Source: Rubrobacteraceae bacterium
GTDB lineage: Bacteria > Actinomycetota > Rubrobacteria > Rubrobacterales > Rubrobacteraceae
Reading direction: 5' to 3'
Assembly: GCA_021156345.1 (NCBI GenBank)
Contig: JAJNDJ010000102.1
Span: 1-6,308 of the forward strand
Length of the DNA: 6,308 nucleotides
The notes beneath the pieces were generated by a model. It was not told the DNA's origin and made no database searches. It saw only the letters and a program-made list of their open reading frames with translations. Below, piece by piece: positions 1 through 4,792 of this stretch. Within the stretch, counting starts at the first letter, position 1; every line of letters begins with the position of its first letter. The translations under genes and the position numbers were made by a program.

Positions 1-305
1 GAGACGAGGATCTCGGCGTTTTCTATGCTCACCTGTGGTTCGTGTCTCTGCTCTGCCATCTCATTCACCACCTTTGTCCGGGTCAACTCGCCGAAGTTCC
101 GGTCGTCGAAGGTCAGCGCCGCCATGCCGGCCGCTGCGAACCGCTCGGCTCCCGCGAACAGCCGGTCCTGGGTCCCGCTGAAGCCGTGGCCCATCACCAC
201 GCACGGTACTTTCCCCGTCGCATCGGTAGGACAGTGGAGGTGGCCGACGAGTCCCACGCCGCCGGAGTCAAACGACACCCTGATCTGCTCGGTCTCCTCG
301 ATCAT
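1..305 (-). CDS. Alpha/beta hydrolase, N-terminal part (cut by window edge)
   Basis: This frame was read directly from the minus strand. It opens at an ATG (305-303) with a strong GGAGG ribosome site 5 nt upstream, and stays open for 101 codons to the window edge. The protein has a strand-turn-strand beginning, then VVMGHGFSGTQDRLF (about residues 37-51), where the HG pair matches the oxyanion-hole motif of dienelactone-hydrolase-like or X-Pro-peptidase-like alpha/beta hydrolases. FAAAGMAALTFDDRNFGE (about 59-76) follows, the usual 'AAAGLAALTFDYRxFG' strand region. The nucleophile elbow (GxSxG), acid and histidine would lie beyond the window, so catalysis cannot be confirmed. One oddity is that the segment after FGE, normally 'SxGxPRQ', is replaced by an unfamiliar, charged stretch. 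Substrate is unknown; a cytoplasmic serine hydrolase is the inference. No partner gene is visible, because the upstream side is non-coding. Confidence 0.85.
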   Translation of the reverse strand, partial: MIEETEQIRVSFDSGGVGLVGHLHCPTDATGKVPCVVMGHGFSGTQDRLFAGAERFAAAGMAALTFDDRNFGELTRTKVVNEMAEQRHEPQVSIENAEILV

Positions 306-357
306 TGCTCCCTCCCCTTTACTATGCTATCGGCGCTCTTGGGCTAGCCGACCACGC

Positions 358-442
358 AACTTAGCGCATAATGCCACTGACCAATGGTGGGCGCTAACTT
401 CTGAGAAATCCCAAAAGGCGAAGTTCACCTCCGGCATTATGC
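358..442. repeat. Nested inverted repeats with GCATAATGCC arms
   Basis: GCATAATGCC at 366-375 is the exact reverse complement of 433-442. In the same block AACTTAGCGC (358-367) pairs 9 of 10 with GCGCTAACTT (391-400), and GCGAAGTTC lies at 418-426. Paired arms with AT-rich cores near AACTT/AAGTT motifs resemble crossover sites of tyrosine recombinases, but no recombinase gene is in the window, so that reading is only an inference. Confidence 0.5.
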
Positions 443-467
443 ACAGCCCCGGCCCTATACAGCGGAT

Positions 468-515
468 TGTCTTATGTAGAGTGTCGAAGGGTCATAGCCC
501 AGCATACATAAGACA
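468..515. repeat. 11-bp perfect inverted repeat around a 26-bp centre
   Basis: TGTCTTATGTA at 468-478 is exactly complementary to TACATAAGACA at 505-515. Beyond the arms, GCGGAT on the left (462-467) recurs inverted on the right after an 8-nt interruption, so the symmetry is longer but gapped. There is no T tract after it, which argues against a factor-independent terminator. It could be a recombinase or regulator site, or the remnant of a small inverted-repeat element. Confidence 0.55.
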
Positions 516-531
516 CTGCTAATATCCGCAA

Positions 532-559
532 CCGAACTTCGTAATGACGGAGTTCTCGG
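532..559. repeat. Imperfect palindrome CCGAACT..AGTTCTCGG
   Basis: GAACT (534-538) pairs with AGTTC (551-555) around the core TCGTAATGACGG, and the flanks CCGA and TCGG extend the symmetry with a 2-nt offset. The core TAATGA between ACTTC and GGAGT arms resembles the two nearby TAATG/ATTATG arms. Function unknown. Confidence 0.4.
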
Positions 560-612
560 AAGTCCGCATGGCCCCGGTGCTAGGCTGATAATACCCACGG
601 ACGCATTGTGGG

Positions 613-624
613 CTCTCCGGAGAG
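613..624. repeat. Perfect 12-bp palindrome CTCTCCGGAGAG
   Basis: Fully self-complementary. It is preceded immediately by a CCCAC (594-598) / GTGGG (608-612) inverted repeat with a 9-nt loop. It lies about 110 bp beyond the 3' end of the helix-turn-helix gene. It may be a protein-binding site, but there is no gene close enough to say which. Confidence 0.4.
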
Positions 625-734
625 AGGCTACAGGTGTCGTAGGATCTGGCACGTTCCGCGAGCAAATGCTGACAAGCCGCCTAATGCCGTGCCGGCAAGC
701 GGAGGCCACAGGCCAGGGCGTGCCGAAACGCTCG

Positions 735-1109
735 CTAAGGGGTCGCCGCCGGGCCCCTGGCTCCCCCGCGCCTCAGGAAGACGATCCTGGTCGGTGTGAG
801 GCGCAGCTCGATCCTCTCGCTGCTGCTCCAGCGCTTCTTCCAGCGCGGGTCGTTGCCGATCTCTGGGTCGAACCAGATGCCTGGGCCTTCCGGCTCGAGC
901 ACCCCTTCGTAGGAAGAGTAGTCGTTCGGGTCGTAGAGCGTCGAGCCGCCTGTGCGGCGGTAGATGGCGTTGCGCGAGCGGAACGATTGCACCGACGAGG
1001 GGCTCGTCCCGAGGGCGCTGGCGATCCACTCGTCGCTGCGGCCCTCCTCCACCCAACGGCGGATGTCGTCTATGAACTTCCTGAGCGAAACCCTCTGGTT
1101 TATGCCCAC
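735..1109 (-). CDS. Small helix-turn-helix protein of unknown function
   Basis: A 124-residue protein. Starting from the GTG at 1109, the first fifty residues read as a short helix bundle: SLRKFIDDIRRWVEEG (about 8-23), then SDEWIASALGTSPSSVQSF (about 25-43) and RSRNAIYRR (about 44-52). The order 'acidic helix, x-W-I-A-x-A-L-G-T-S, then S-S-V-Q-S-F-R-S-R' is that of a helix-turn-helix with a recognition helix. The second half is tryptophan-, aspartate- and proline-rich (YDPNDYSSYEG, WFDPEIGNDPRWKKRW) and ends in a basic tail; I do not recognise it. Start choice: GGAGG (1125-1121) lies 11 nt before GTG 1109. A GTG at 1121 overlaps that ribosome site and the one at 1118 is only 2 nt from it, so 1109 is preferred, though the frame is open to 1121. 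Third codon positions are almost all G or C. It stands alone, with no operon partner. A small DNA-binding regulator is an inference. Confidence 0.75.
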   Translation of the reverse strand: MGINQRVSLRKFIDDIRRWVEEGRSDEWIASALGTSPSSVQSFRSRNAIYRRTGGSTLYDPNDYSSYEGVLEPEGPGIWFDPEIGNDPRWKKRWSSSERIELRLTPTRIVFLRRGGARGPAATP

Positions 1110-1230
1110 ACGCGCCACCACCTCCCTATTTTGGGGGTAGCCGGTTGCGCCACTGGCTCCACTCGTCCCAAAAGGTGCCCAACTGCGGGACGGGCTTCTG
1201 TGCCTCTACCCTCTTTCCCTAGTAACACGT

Positions 1231-1259
1231 AGCATAAAGCTCCTATCGGACGCAAGCAA
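1231..1259 (-). promoter_or_regulatory. Possible sigma-70-like promoter for the helix-turn-helix gene
   Basis: On the minus strand TTGCTT (1259-1254) and TATGCT (1236-1231) are separated by exactly 17 nt. The match to consensus is only moderate: TTG plus four of six in the -10. It points toward the start at 1109, about 120 nt downstream. This is a pattern match without experimental support. Confidence 0.3.
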
Positions 1260-1288
1260 CCCTCAGTGATCTCCCCCGAAACACGTAT

Positions 1289-1334
1289 CCCTTATTCACC
1301 CGAGTGCGTAGAATGGGTGTTCTAAGAAGTTCGC
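1289..1334 (-). repeat. Intact copy of a ~50-bp intergenic repeat (copy 1)
   Basis: Read on the minus strand, this block starts GCGAACTTC, passes AGAACACCC and ends GGGTGAATAAGGG. A second copy with the same two ends exists at 2060-2084 plus 3031-3058, where the IS5 element has split it. The left 25 bp match at 21 positions (1289-1313 vs 2060-2084) and the right 20 bp at 17 positions (1315-1334 vs 3039-3058). This copy lies about 180 bp upstream of the leftward helix-turn-helix gene and about 90 bp upstream of the rightward acidic gene. It may be an operator or a dispersed repeat. Confidence 0.65.
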
Positions 1335-1341
1335 TGCAAGA

Positions 1342-1389
1342 ATTCATCGCTGATTCATCGCTCTCTGATTAGATGTCAAAGCAGTGACA
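1342..1389. promoter_or_regulatory. Tandem 11-bp repeat and TGTCA-N6-TGACA palindrome upstream of the acidic gene
   Basis: ATTCATCGCT occurs at 1342-1351 and again at 1353-1362, a period of 11 bp or about one helical turn. TGTCA (1374-1378) and TGACA (1385-1389) form an inverted repeat with a 6-bp centre. Both lie 35-80 bp ahead of the TTG start at 1423, where an operator would be expected. No promoter hexamers could be fixed with confidence, and the binding protein is unknown. Confidence 0.35.
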
Positions 1390-1959
1390 GGTGCAGGTTA
1401 AGGCTTCAGGAGGCGTAAGGCATTGTCTGAGGGAGAGAACCACCAGGGCGAGGAGGTTTGGGAAGAGGTTCCCGAGCCCGAGGAGATCAGTGAGGAGGAG
1501 GCCAACGAGCTCCCCATCGACGTTTTCGCGGAAGAAGAGAGCGAGCCTGATGAGCAGCCTGCTGGGGCTATGGAACTCGCCCGCCAGCCGAAACGTCGGC
1601 CGGATAGGTTCATCGATCTCCGGGGCGGGCCATTCGGCCATAAATTCCCCCGCGACGCTAACCTTCGAGTGCCCGTGTTTTTCGAGTAGAACCATATTCC
1701 TACTATCGGTCTCTCCAAGGCCGTTAGGCGTCCGGCGGGCTTCCGGTGTTTCGTGATGATCAATAGCCAGAAAATGCGCCAACTGGGAGCGACCCAGCGC
1801 GGTATGCAGCTTCTGCTGAATCACGAAGCTCAGGGCCACTGCCGCGGCTATGGACATGGAGAGGCAAATGCGCAGGTCAACCCGGCATTCAGTCCGCGGG
1901 TTCTCGTGAATGCGTAGTAGTCCAGCGAGCGTTGCAAGACCCATACTCGGCGCGGCCAT
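1369..1959 (-). CDS. Possible leftward frame with one hydrophobic segment (competes with the acidic gene)
   Basis: An open minus-strand frame of 196 residues from ATG 1959. Its first third looks the most protein-like: LRICLSMSIAAAVALSFVIQ could be one membrane helix, followed by QQKLHTALGRSQLAHFLAIDHHE. The last half is opposite the acidic gene at 1423-1689 and is leucine-rich, as expected for the antisense of glutamate codons. No ribosome site precedes the ATG. A perfect TTGACA (1983-1978) lies 17 nt before TATGGC (1960-1955) and could be a promoter, but that would place the ATG at the -10. A copy of the GGGTGAATAAGGG motif lies about 100 bp upstream, as it does ahead of two other leftward genes. 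No family is recognised. It may be a gene, a relic, or a shadow. Confidence 0.22.
   Translation of the reverse strand: MAAPSMGLATLAGLLRIHENPRTECRVDLRICLSMSIAAAVALSFVIQQKLHTALGRSQLAHFLAIDHHETPEARRTPNGLGETDSRNMVLLEKHGHSKVSVAGEFMAEWPAPEIDEPIRPTFRLAGEFHSPSRLLIRLALFFRENVDGELVGLLLTDLLGLGNLFPNLLALVVLSLRQCLTPPEALTCTCHCFDI
1423..1689 (+). CDS. Small acidic protein of unknown function
   Basis: An 88-residue frame starting with TTG at 1423. The start is supported by a perfect AGGAGG (1408-1413) placed 9 nt upstream. Residues 1-48 are strongly acidic and probably disordered: runs such as GEEVWEEVPEPEEISEEEAN and FAEEESEPDEQ hold most of the charge. Residues about 55-88 turn basic and aromatic (RQPKRRPDRFIDLRGG, then FGHKFPRD, VPVFFE). 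An acidic tail followed by a short basic-hydrophobic end could be a protein-protein or nucleic-acid-mimic module, but I recognise no family. Codon third positions favour G and C. A leftward frame (1369-1959) covers the same DNA and shows similar G+C bias. I prefer this one because of its ribosome site, but the two cannot be separated by eye. It has no operon partner. Confidence 0.5.
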   Translation: MSEGENHQGEEVWEEVPEPEEISEEEANELPIDVFAEEESEPDEQPAGAMELARQPKRRPDRFIDLRGGPFGHKFPRDANLRVPVFFE

Positions 1960-2059
1960 ATTTAAGAGGGGCTGATTTGTCAAACTGGCACCCGGCGCAT
2001 GTACGCGTGCCAGGGGAAATCAGGGCCGGGGTCTAGAGCAGCCTCGGCCCTTTCTCCCG
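1690..2059. other. Intergenic stretch with no firm gene
   Basis: Apart from the uncertain leftward frame described at 1369-1959, nothing here can be assigned. The rightward frame that follows the acidic gene stays open after its stop for about 75 codons, but has no ribosome site and no recognisable sequence. Confidence 0.4.
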
Positions 2060-2084
2060 CCCTTATTCACCGAAGTACGTGGAA
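2060..2084 (-). repeat. Left fragment of the ~50-bp repeat (copy 2), ending at the IS5 insertion
   Basis: Matches 1289-1313 at 21 of 25 positions, including the 12-bp identical block CCCTTATTCACC. It stops exactly at the left end of the IS5 element; its last three bases GAA (2082-2084) are the left target duplication. Its other half continues at 3031. Confidence 0.65.
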
Positions 2085-2101
2085 GAGACTGTATGAAAAG
2101 T
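2085..2101 (+). repeat. IS5 terminal inverted repeat, left
   Basis: GAGACTGTATGAAAAGT, 16 of 17 matches to the opposite end. It lies just beyond the 3' end of the transposase gene. Confidence 0.85.
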
Positions 2102-2103
2102 CC

Positions 2104-2979
2104 TCAAACACGAGCGAGCCGCCTCGCCATGAGGCGGATCATAGCAGCGTACACCAACGCCTCCCCGCTCGCACATGACCTCTCGTAGTCTTTGCTCATC
2201 CTCCTTTGCTGGTCGATCCAAGAAATAGTCCGCTCCACCACCCACCGACGAGGCAACACCACGAAGCCCTTGGGGGGCAACAGTTTGCGCCAATCTACGG
2301 CCACGCCCTCTTTGGCCCATTCCTTCGCCCAGGCTATCAACACCTCTTCGGGTGCGGGCTTCTTCGGACGCTCGACGAGATCCACGCTCCAGCCCAGGGT
2401 CTTCTTGACCCAGTCCGCGCCCTTATCCTCTCCTCTGTAGCCCGCGTCCAACCACAGATGCCGTAGGCGAGGGAATCGCTCGTTCGCCCGCAGCAGCAGG
2501 GACTTGATCCCCTCGTAATCCATCACCTTGGCGCAGTGGACCTTCACCTTGAGCACGAAGCCCTCGGTGTCCACCAAGATGTGGCGTTTTCTGCCCTTGA
2601 CCTTCTTGCCACCATCGTAACCGCGCTGTTCCCCGCCCACCGCGGTGCTCTTGACCGACTGGCTATCCACCACGCCCGCGCTGGGCTGAGGGTCCCTATT
2701 CAGGCGCACGCGCAGGCGATCGCGGAGCGCCCGGTTGATCCTCTCCCATGTACCATCGATACGCCATTTCCTGAAGTACCAGTAAACGGTGGGCCACCTG
2801 GGGAAGTCGTGGGGCAAGAGGCGCCACTGGCAGCCGCCCTTTAGGAGGTAGAAGACGGCGTTAAGGATCTCGCGAAGACTGTGGGTCCTGGGGCGTCCGT
2901 GTCCTTTGGGGGTGGGCATGTGGGATTGTATGTAGTTCCATTCGGCGTCGGCTAGGTCCGTCGGGTAAGGCTTTCTCAT
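2104..2979 (-). CDS. IS5-family DDE transposase
   Basis: Cuts and rejoins the element's ends; it binds the terminal inverted repeats and acts in the cytoplasm on DNA. The 291-residue protein from ATG 2979 has the N-terminal DUF4096-like region (YPTDLADAEWNYIQ, about 5-18; GRPRTHSLREILNAVFYLL, about 28-46; GCQWRLLPHDFP, 49-60). The RNase-H-fold core follows with the catalytic triad: D105 in GVVDSQSVK, D178 in LWLDAGYRG, and E249 in RRWVVERTISWI. The sequence after E249 (R-x-x-x-x-W-I) is the usual Y/R-K-type signature region. Length is typical and no stop or frameshift is seen. The frame is open a little further to a GTG at 3015, but that lies in the terminal repeat. ATG 2979 gives the family's usual MRKPYPTDL start, although its ribosome site is poor (GGAGGG about 21 nt away), which fits weak translation of a transposase. 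Confidence 0.93.
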   Translation of the reverse strand: MRKPYPTDLADAEWNYIQSHMPTPKGHGRPRTHSLREILNAVFYLLKGGCQWRLLPHDFPRWPTVYWYFRKWRIDGTWERINRALRDRLRVRLNRDPQPSAGVVDSQSVKSTAVGGEQRGYDGGKKVKGRKRHILVDTEGFVLKVKVHCAKVMDYEGIKSLLLRANERFPRLRHLWLDAGYRGEDKGADWVKKTLGWSVDLVERPKKPAPEEVLIAWAKEWAKEGVAVDWRKLLPPKGFVVLPRRWVVERTISWIDQQRRMSKDYERSCASGEALVYAAMIRLMARRLARV

Positions 2980-3013
2980 GCGTGCTAGAGTAGCGAAATA
3001 CCCTCCGAGGACC

Positions 3014-3030
3014 ACTTTTCATACAGCCTC
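3014..3030 (-). repeat. IS5 terminal inverted repeat, right
   Basis: Minus-strand GAGGCTGTATGAAAAGT. It lies at the 5' side of the transposase gene and overlaps the alternative GTG start. Confidence 0.85.
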
Positions 3031-3058
3031 GAAAAAAGGGGTATTCTGCGAAGTTCGC
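3031..3058 (-). repeat. Right fragment of the ~50-bp repeat (copy 2), starting at the IS5 insertion
   Basis: Begins with the right target duplication GAA, passes an A run, then matches 1315-1334 at 17 of 20 positions over 3039-3058. It contains the perfect 11-bp palindrome GCGAACTTCGC. Joined to 2060-2084 with one GAA removed it gives a 50-bp repeat, against 46 bp in copy 1. Confidence 0.6.
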
Positions 3059-3535
3059 GGTTACAAGATCACCTATGCGGCCGTTCGCTATGAGTATGCG
3101 ACCGGGGCAGGGTCCACGCGTACCCCATCCCGAACGCGGCGATAGACACAAAAGTTATCTGATTCCGTTACAAGCCGTTGCAACTTGCCACGCCTCTACT
3201 TCCCGAGAATTTCCACTCCTCGCGGCCCTATGCGCGCGCAGAGGCTAGGGCCTCGCTCACTTCGGCCAGCCGGGTCCCGGTGGCTGTCTAGGTCGCGACT
3301 CGCTGAAGGCGCCGTCCGGCATCCTGCCGGGGTCCTCATTGCCGAGCCGCCGCATCCTCCACTCGCGGCATGTCTCGATGTGCTGCCGACATACCAATCT
3401 CTCTAAAACAGCTCATGTTTGCTGCTTATCGCCTGAGCTCATGGCTTGCTGATCGCGCGGAAAGTGTTGAACCACATCCCGCTGATGACTGAGCTGTGGG
3501 ATGCCGTTTAGCGAATGCCATGTGACCCTCGCCGG
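3059..3535. other. Gene-poor stretch
   Basis: No convincing gene of normal size. Two inverted repeats are visible: GGCCCTA (3224-3230) with TAGGGCC (3246-3252), and CCGGCA/TGCCGG around a 3-nt loop near 3317-3331. Neither has a T tract. GTTACAAG occurs twice, near 3061 and 3169. A weak small leftward ORF (3257-3397) is listed separately. TGACC/GGTCA just after the stop of the DUF1990-like gene is too short to call a terminator. Confidence 0.5.
3257..3397 (-). CDS. Weak small ORF, 46 residues
   Basis: A minus-strand frame from TTG 3397 to TGA 3257, preceded in frame by a TGA a few codons upstream. It was picked out because its third codon positions are nearly all G or C over residues 2-34 and its composition is protein-like (CRQHIETCREWRMRRLG, then MPDGAFSE). 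A pair of cysteines six residues apart sits at the N-terminus. The ribosome site (AGAGAG) is poor. It matches no family I know and could be a broken fragment of a longer gene. Confidence 0.2.
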   Translation of the reverse strand: MVCRQHIETCREWRMRRLGNEDPGRMPDGAFSESRPRQPPGPGWPK

Positions 3536-4306
3536 TCATCGGGAACTCCGGCGTCGTAGCAGGTTGCGCATACGACGCCCCAGTCCTACCATCGTGTAGA
3601 GCATGGATCGGGCCCCCGCGTTTTGCCAGATGTTCTTCACTTGCGACCACTGAAGCTTCGGATCCACACAGACCTTCTCCAGGCTTACCGGCTCGTTCAC
3701 CCCAAAGTGTGCGGCAAGCGACTTGAGGACGTGCGTCCAGATCCTCTCCTGAGCCGTGGAGCCGACGATGCGGAAAGCCATCTCGTAGATTGGGTCGTTG
3801 GCGCGCGCAAGCGACTGGATCTGGGCCACCGTTGTCCTGTCTGCTTCTTGGTAAGCGCTGAAGGTGTTCCAGCCGGACTCAGGATGCCCTTCGGGCGTCA
3901 TCACCGTGAAGGACTCCTCGTCGGCGTAGATTACCCTGACACCTGTGTACACCGGCATTCCACCCACGGAGGCGCTGATGAACAGCACCTCCCCGGGCGC
4001 GACGCCCGCCATCGAAGGGTAGAACCGGCTATTGGGCGGCTGGAACTCGGGGAAGTGCTCCTTCCAGACCTTCACGACCTCTTCTGGCCTCACACCTGCT
4101 CCGGTCAGGCGCACCCGGTAGGTCTTCTGCCAGAGCTGGCCGAAGCCCTGCAGTGCCCCAACCTCGTGTCTTCCCTGCACGTTCACGTTGGCGGCCCCTT
4201 CGGGCACTTCGGAGACCTCCAGCGTCTCGACCCGCTTGGCCCAGTAGGCGGCGTCGCGGGGTTGTCCCTCTTTCTTCTCTTTCGGTGGGGGGGGTGGTTC
4301 GGTCAT
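3536..4306 (-). CDS. DUF1990 (UPF0548)-like protein
   Basis: A 256-residue protein. The ATG at 4306 has a perfect AGGAGG (4320-4315) 8 nt upstream, so the longer frame to 4378 is rejected. A short proline/lysine-rich, probably flexible head (PPPPPKEKKEG, 4-14) precedes the folded part. Residues about 60-215 resemble the DUF1990 family: KTYRVRLTGAGVRPEEVVKVWKE, EVLFISASVGGMPVYTGVRVIYADEESFTVMTPE, then the hallmark GHPESGWNTF (140-149), which matches the family's 'GHPESGEExF', and a hydrophobic sheet-helix end (AQIQSLARANDPIYEMAFRIVG). The C-terminal tail (GLGRRMRNLLRRRSSR) is strongly basic. In the family this fold is compared to SRPBCC/START-like ligand-binding domains; its biochemical role is not established. 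The gene is a single transcription unit with no partner. Family call by motif only: confident it is a real gene, less so about the family. Confidence 0.8.
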   Translation of the reverse strand: MTEPPPPPKEKKEGQPRDAAYWAKRVETLEVSEVPEGAANVNVQGRHEVGALQGFGQLWQKTYRVRLTGAGVRPEEVVKVWKEHFPEFQPPNSRFYPSMAGVAPGEVLFISASVGGMPVYTGVRVIYADEESFTVMTPEGHPESGWNTFSAYQEADRTTVAQIQSLARANDPIYEMAFRIVGSTAQERIWTHVLKSLAAHFGVNEPVSLEKVCVDPKLQWSQVKNIWQNAGARSMLYTMVGLGRRMRNLLRRRSSR

Positions 4307-4356
4307 GGTGGGCTCCTCCTTTCCGTCCGTTGCGGTTAGATAGGTGCACGAGACAA

Positions 4357-4387
4357 ATCTTAACTGGCGGTTTAACATCTTTGTCAG
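4357..4387 (-). promoter_or_regulatory. Possible promoter of the DUF1990-like gene
   Basis: On the minus strand CTGACA (4387-4382) is followed after 19 nt by TAAGAT (4362-4357), about 50 nt before the start codon. The -35 matches consensus at five of six and the -10 at four of six, but the spacing is longer than the preferred 17. Tentative. Confidence 0.3.
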
Positions 4388-4460
4388 CCTTCAGCAAATG
4401 AGCGATCGGCTGCCCATGCGCCCACGCGGCTGCTCTTCTCCTCAAGTGCGCAGCCATTAT

Positions 4461-4478
4461 CTCCTATTCACCCAAGTG
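4461..4478 (-). repeat. Third, partial copy of the GGGTGAATA motif
   Basis: Minus-strand CACTTGGGTGAATAGGAG. It shares CACT-GGGTGAATA with copies at 1289-1313 and 2060-2084 but lacks the GCGAACTTC arm. It lies about 155 bp upstream of the DUF1990-like gene start, in the same orientation as that gene. Confidence 0.45.
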
Positions 4479-4529
4479 ACCCATGGCCCTTGCCGGGCCA
4501 GCCCGAAGCCATGAAAATGGAGCAGCCAC

Positions 4530-4780
4530 CGAGGATATTTTCACTGCGAGAATATGGGTGGCGATTGACCTCCGGCCGGTCTGACCCATATTTTCACGGG
4601 CCTACAAGAAGAAGAGTGCCTTGCTGGTGATTCGTCGGCCGGACCGGGGGCATCGCCACCACCGGACCGAGATGGGCGTGACTTCATAGAAGCTTGTACT
4701 TTTCGGTAGAAGGCCCATCGCAGTGGTGTCCGCCTCACCTCGGCTCTGGTAGGCGCAGAGCGATGTTCGACGCCAACTGA
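4530..4780 (+). ncRNA. Candidate bridge-RNA region of the IS110 element
   Basis: IS110 elements encode a structured guide (bridge) RNA in the non-coding leader ahead of the transposase gene; this leader is in the right place and of suitable length. Visible structures: a 12-bp stem 4548-4559 with 4584-4595 (one G-U) around a 24-nt loop holding CCGGCCGG; a 9-bp perfect pairing GGTGGCGAT (4557-4565) with ATCGCCACC (4652-4660), partly exclusive with the first; and a 7-bp stem GATGGGC (4671-4677) with GCCCATC (4713-4719) around a 35-nt loop. CCGGACCG is directly repeated at 4639-4646 and 4662-4669, and ATATTTTCAC at 4535-4544 and 4589-4598. Two large loops would fit target- and donor-binding loops. 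The ends and the loop assignment are inference, and no promoter was fixed. Confidence 0.4.
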
Positions 4781-4792
4781 AGGGAGGAGAAC

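Larger units (their letters stand above)
306..734. other. Non-coding region rich in inverted repeats
   Basis: About 430 bases without a convincing gene. The frames that are open here have no ribosome site and unnatural compositions, and look like shadows. The region instead holds several separate inverted repeats (366-442, 468-515, 532-559, 594-612 and 613-624), more than expected by chance from a casual reading. It would contain the promoter of the hydrolase (leftward) and the 3' end of the helix-turn-helix gene. I could not fix a clear -35/-10 pair or a T-tailed terminator. Confidence 0.6.
2085..3030 (-). mobile_element. Complete IS5-family insertion sequence, 946 bp
   Basis: Terminal inverted repeats of 17 bp lie at 2085-2101 and 3014-3030 and match at 16 positions (GAGACTGTATGAAAAGT against GAGGCTGTATGAAAAGT). 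Directly outside, GAA (2082-2084) and GAA (3031-3033) form a 3-bp direct repeat, the short duplication typical of several IS5 subgroups. Inside is one intact DDE transposase gene on the minus strand that nearly fills the element. Size, single ORF and ends all fit IS5. The boundaries are independently supported: the sequences on each side join into a repeat that exists intact at 1289-1334. With an unbroken ORF, good ends and a clean duplication, the insertion looks recent and possibly active. The exact IS5 subgroup was not determined. Confidence 0.88.

Noticed and set aside
25..522. Rightward open frame of 165 codons
   Set aside because: It is the antisense of the alpha/beta hydrolase over most of its length, has no ribosome site, and its composition is unnatural.
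606..1232. Rightward open frame of 208 codons
   Set aside because: Antisense shadow of the helix-turn-helix gene; Arg/Ala/Pro-rich with no ribosome site or recognisable motif.
2977..3015. GTG 3015 as the IS5 transposase start
   Set aside because: It lies inside the terminal inverted repeat, and the family protein normally begins near MRKPYPTDL, which is at ATG 2979.
3038..3062. GCGAACTTCGC palindrome as a LexA/SOS box
   Set aside because: The actinobacterial/Bacillus SOS box needs CGAAC-N4-GTTCG spacing, which is absent; the palindrome is better explained as part of the ~50-bp repeat.
3224..3252. GGCCCTA/TAGGGCC hairpin as a terminator
   Set aside because: A 7-bp stem with a 15-nt loop and no T tract on either strand.
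3623..4339. Rightward open frame of 238 codons
   Set aside because: Antisense of the DUF1990-like gene, His/Leu/Arg-rich, without a ribosome site.
4029..4457. Leftward frame starting at ATG 4457 just after the GGGTGAATA motif
   Set aside because: The start looks fair, but the frame runs out of phase through the DUF1990-like gene and becomes Arg/Ala-rich; the well-marked ATG at 4306 explains the DNA better.
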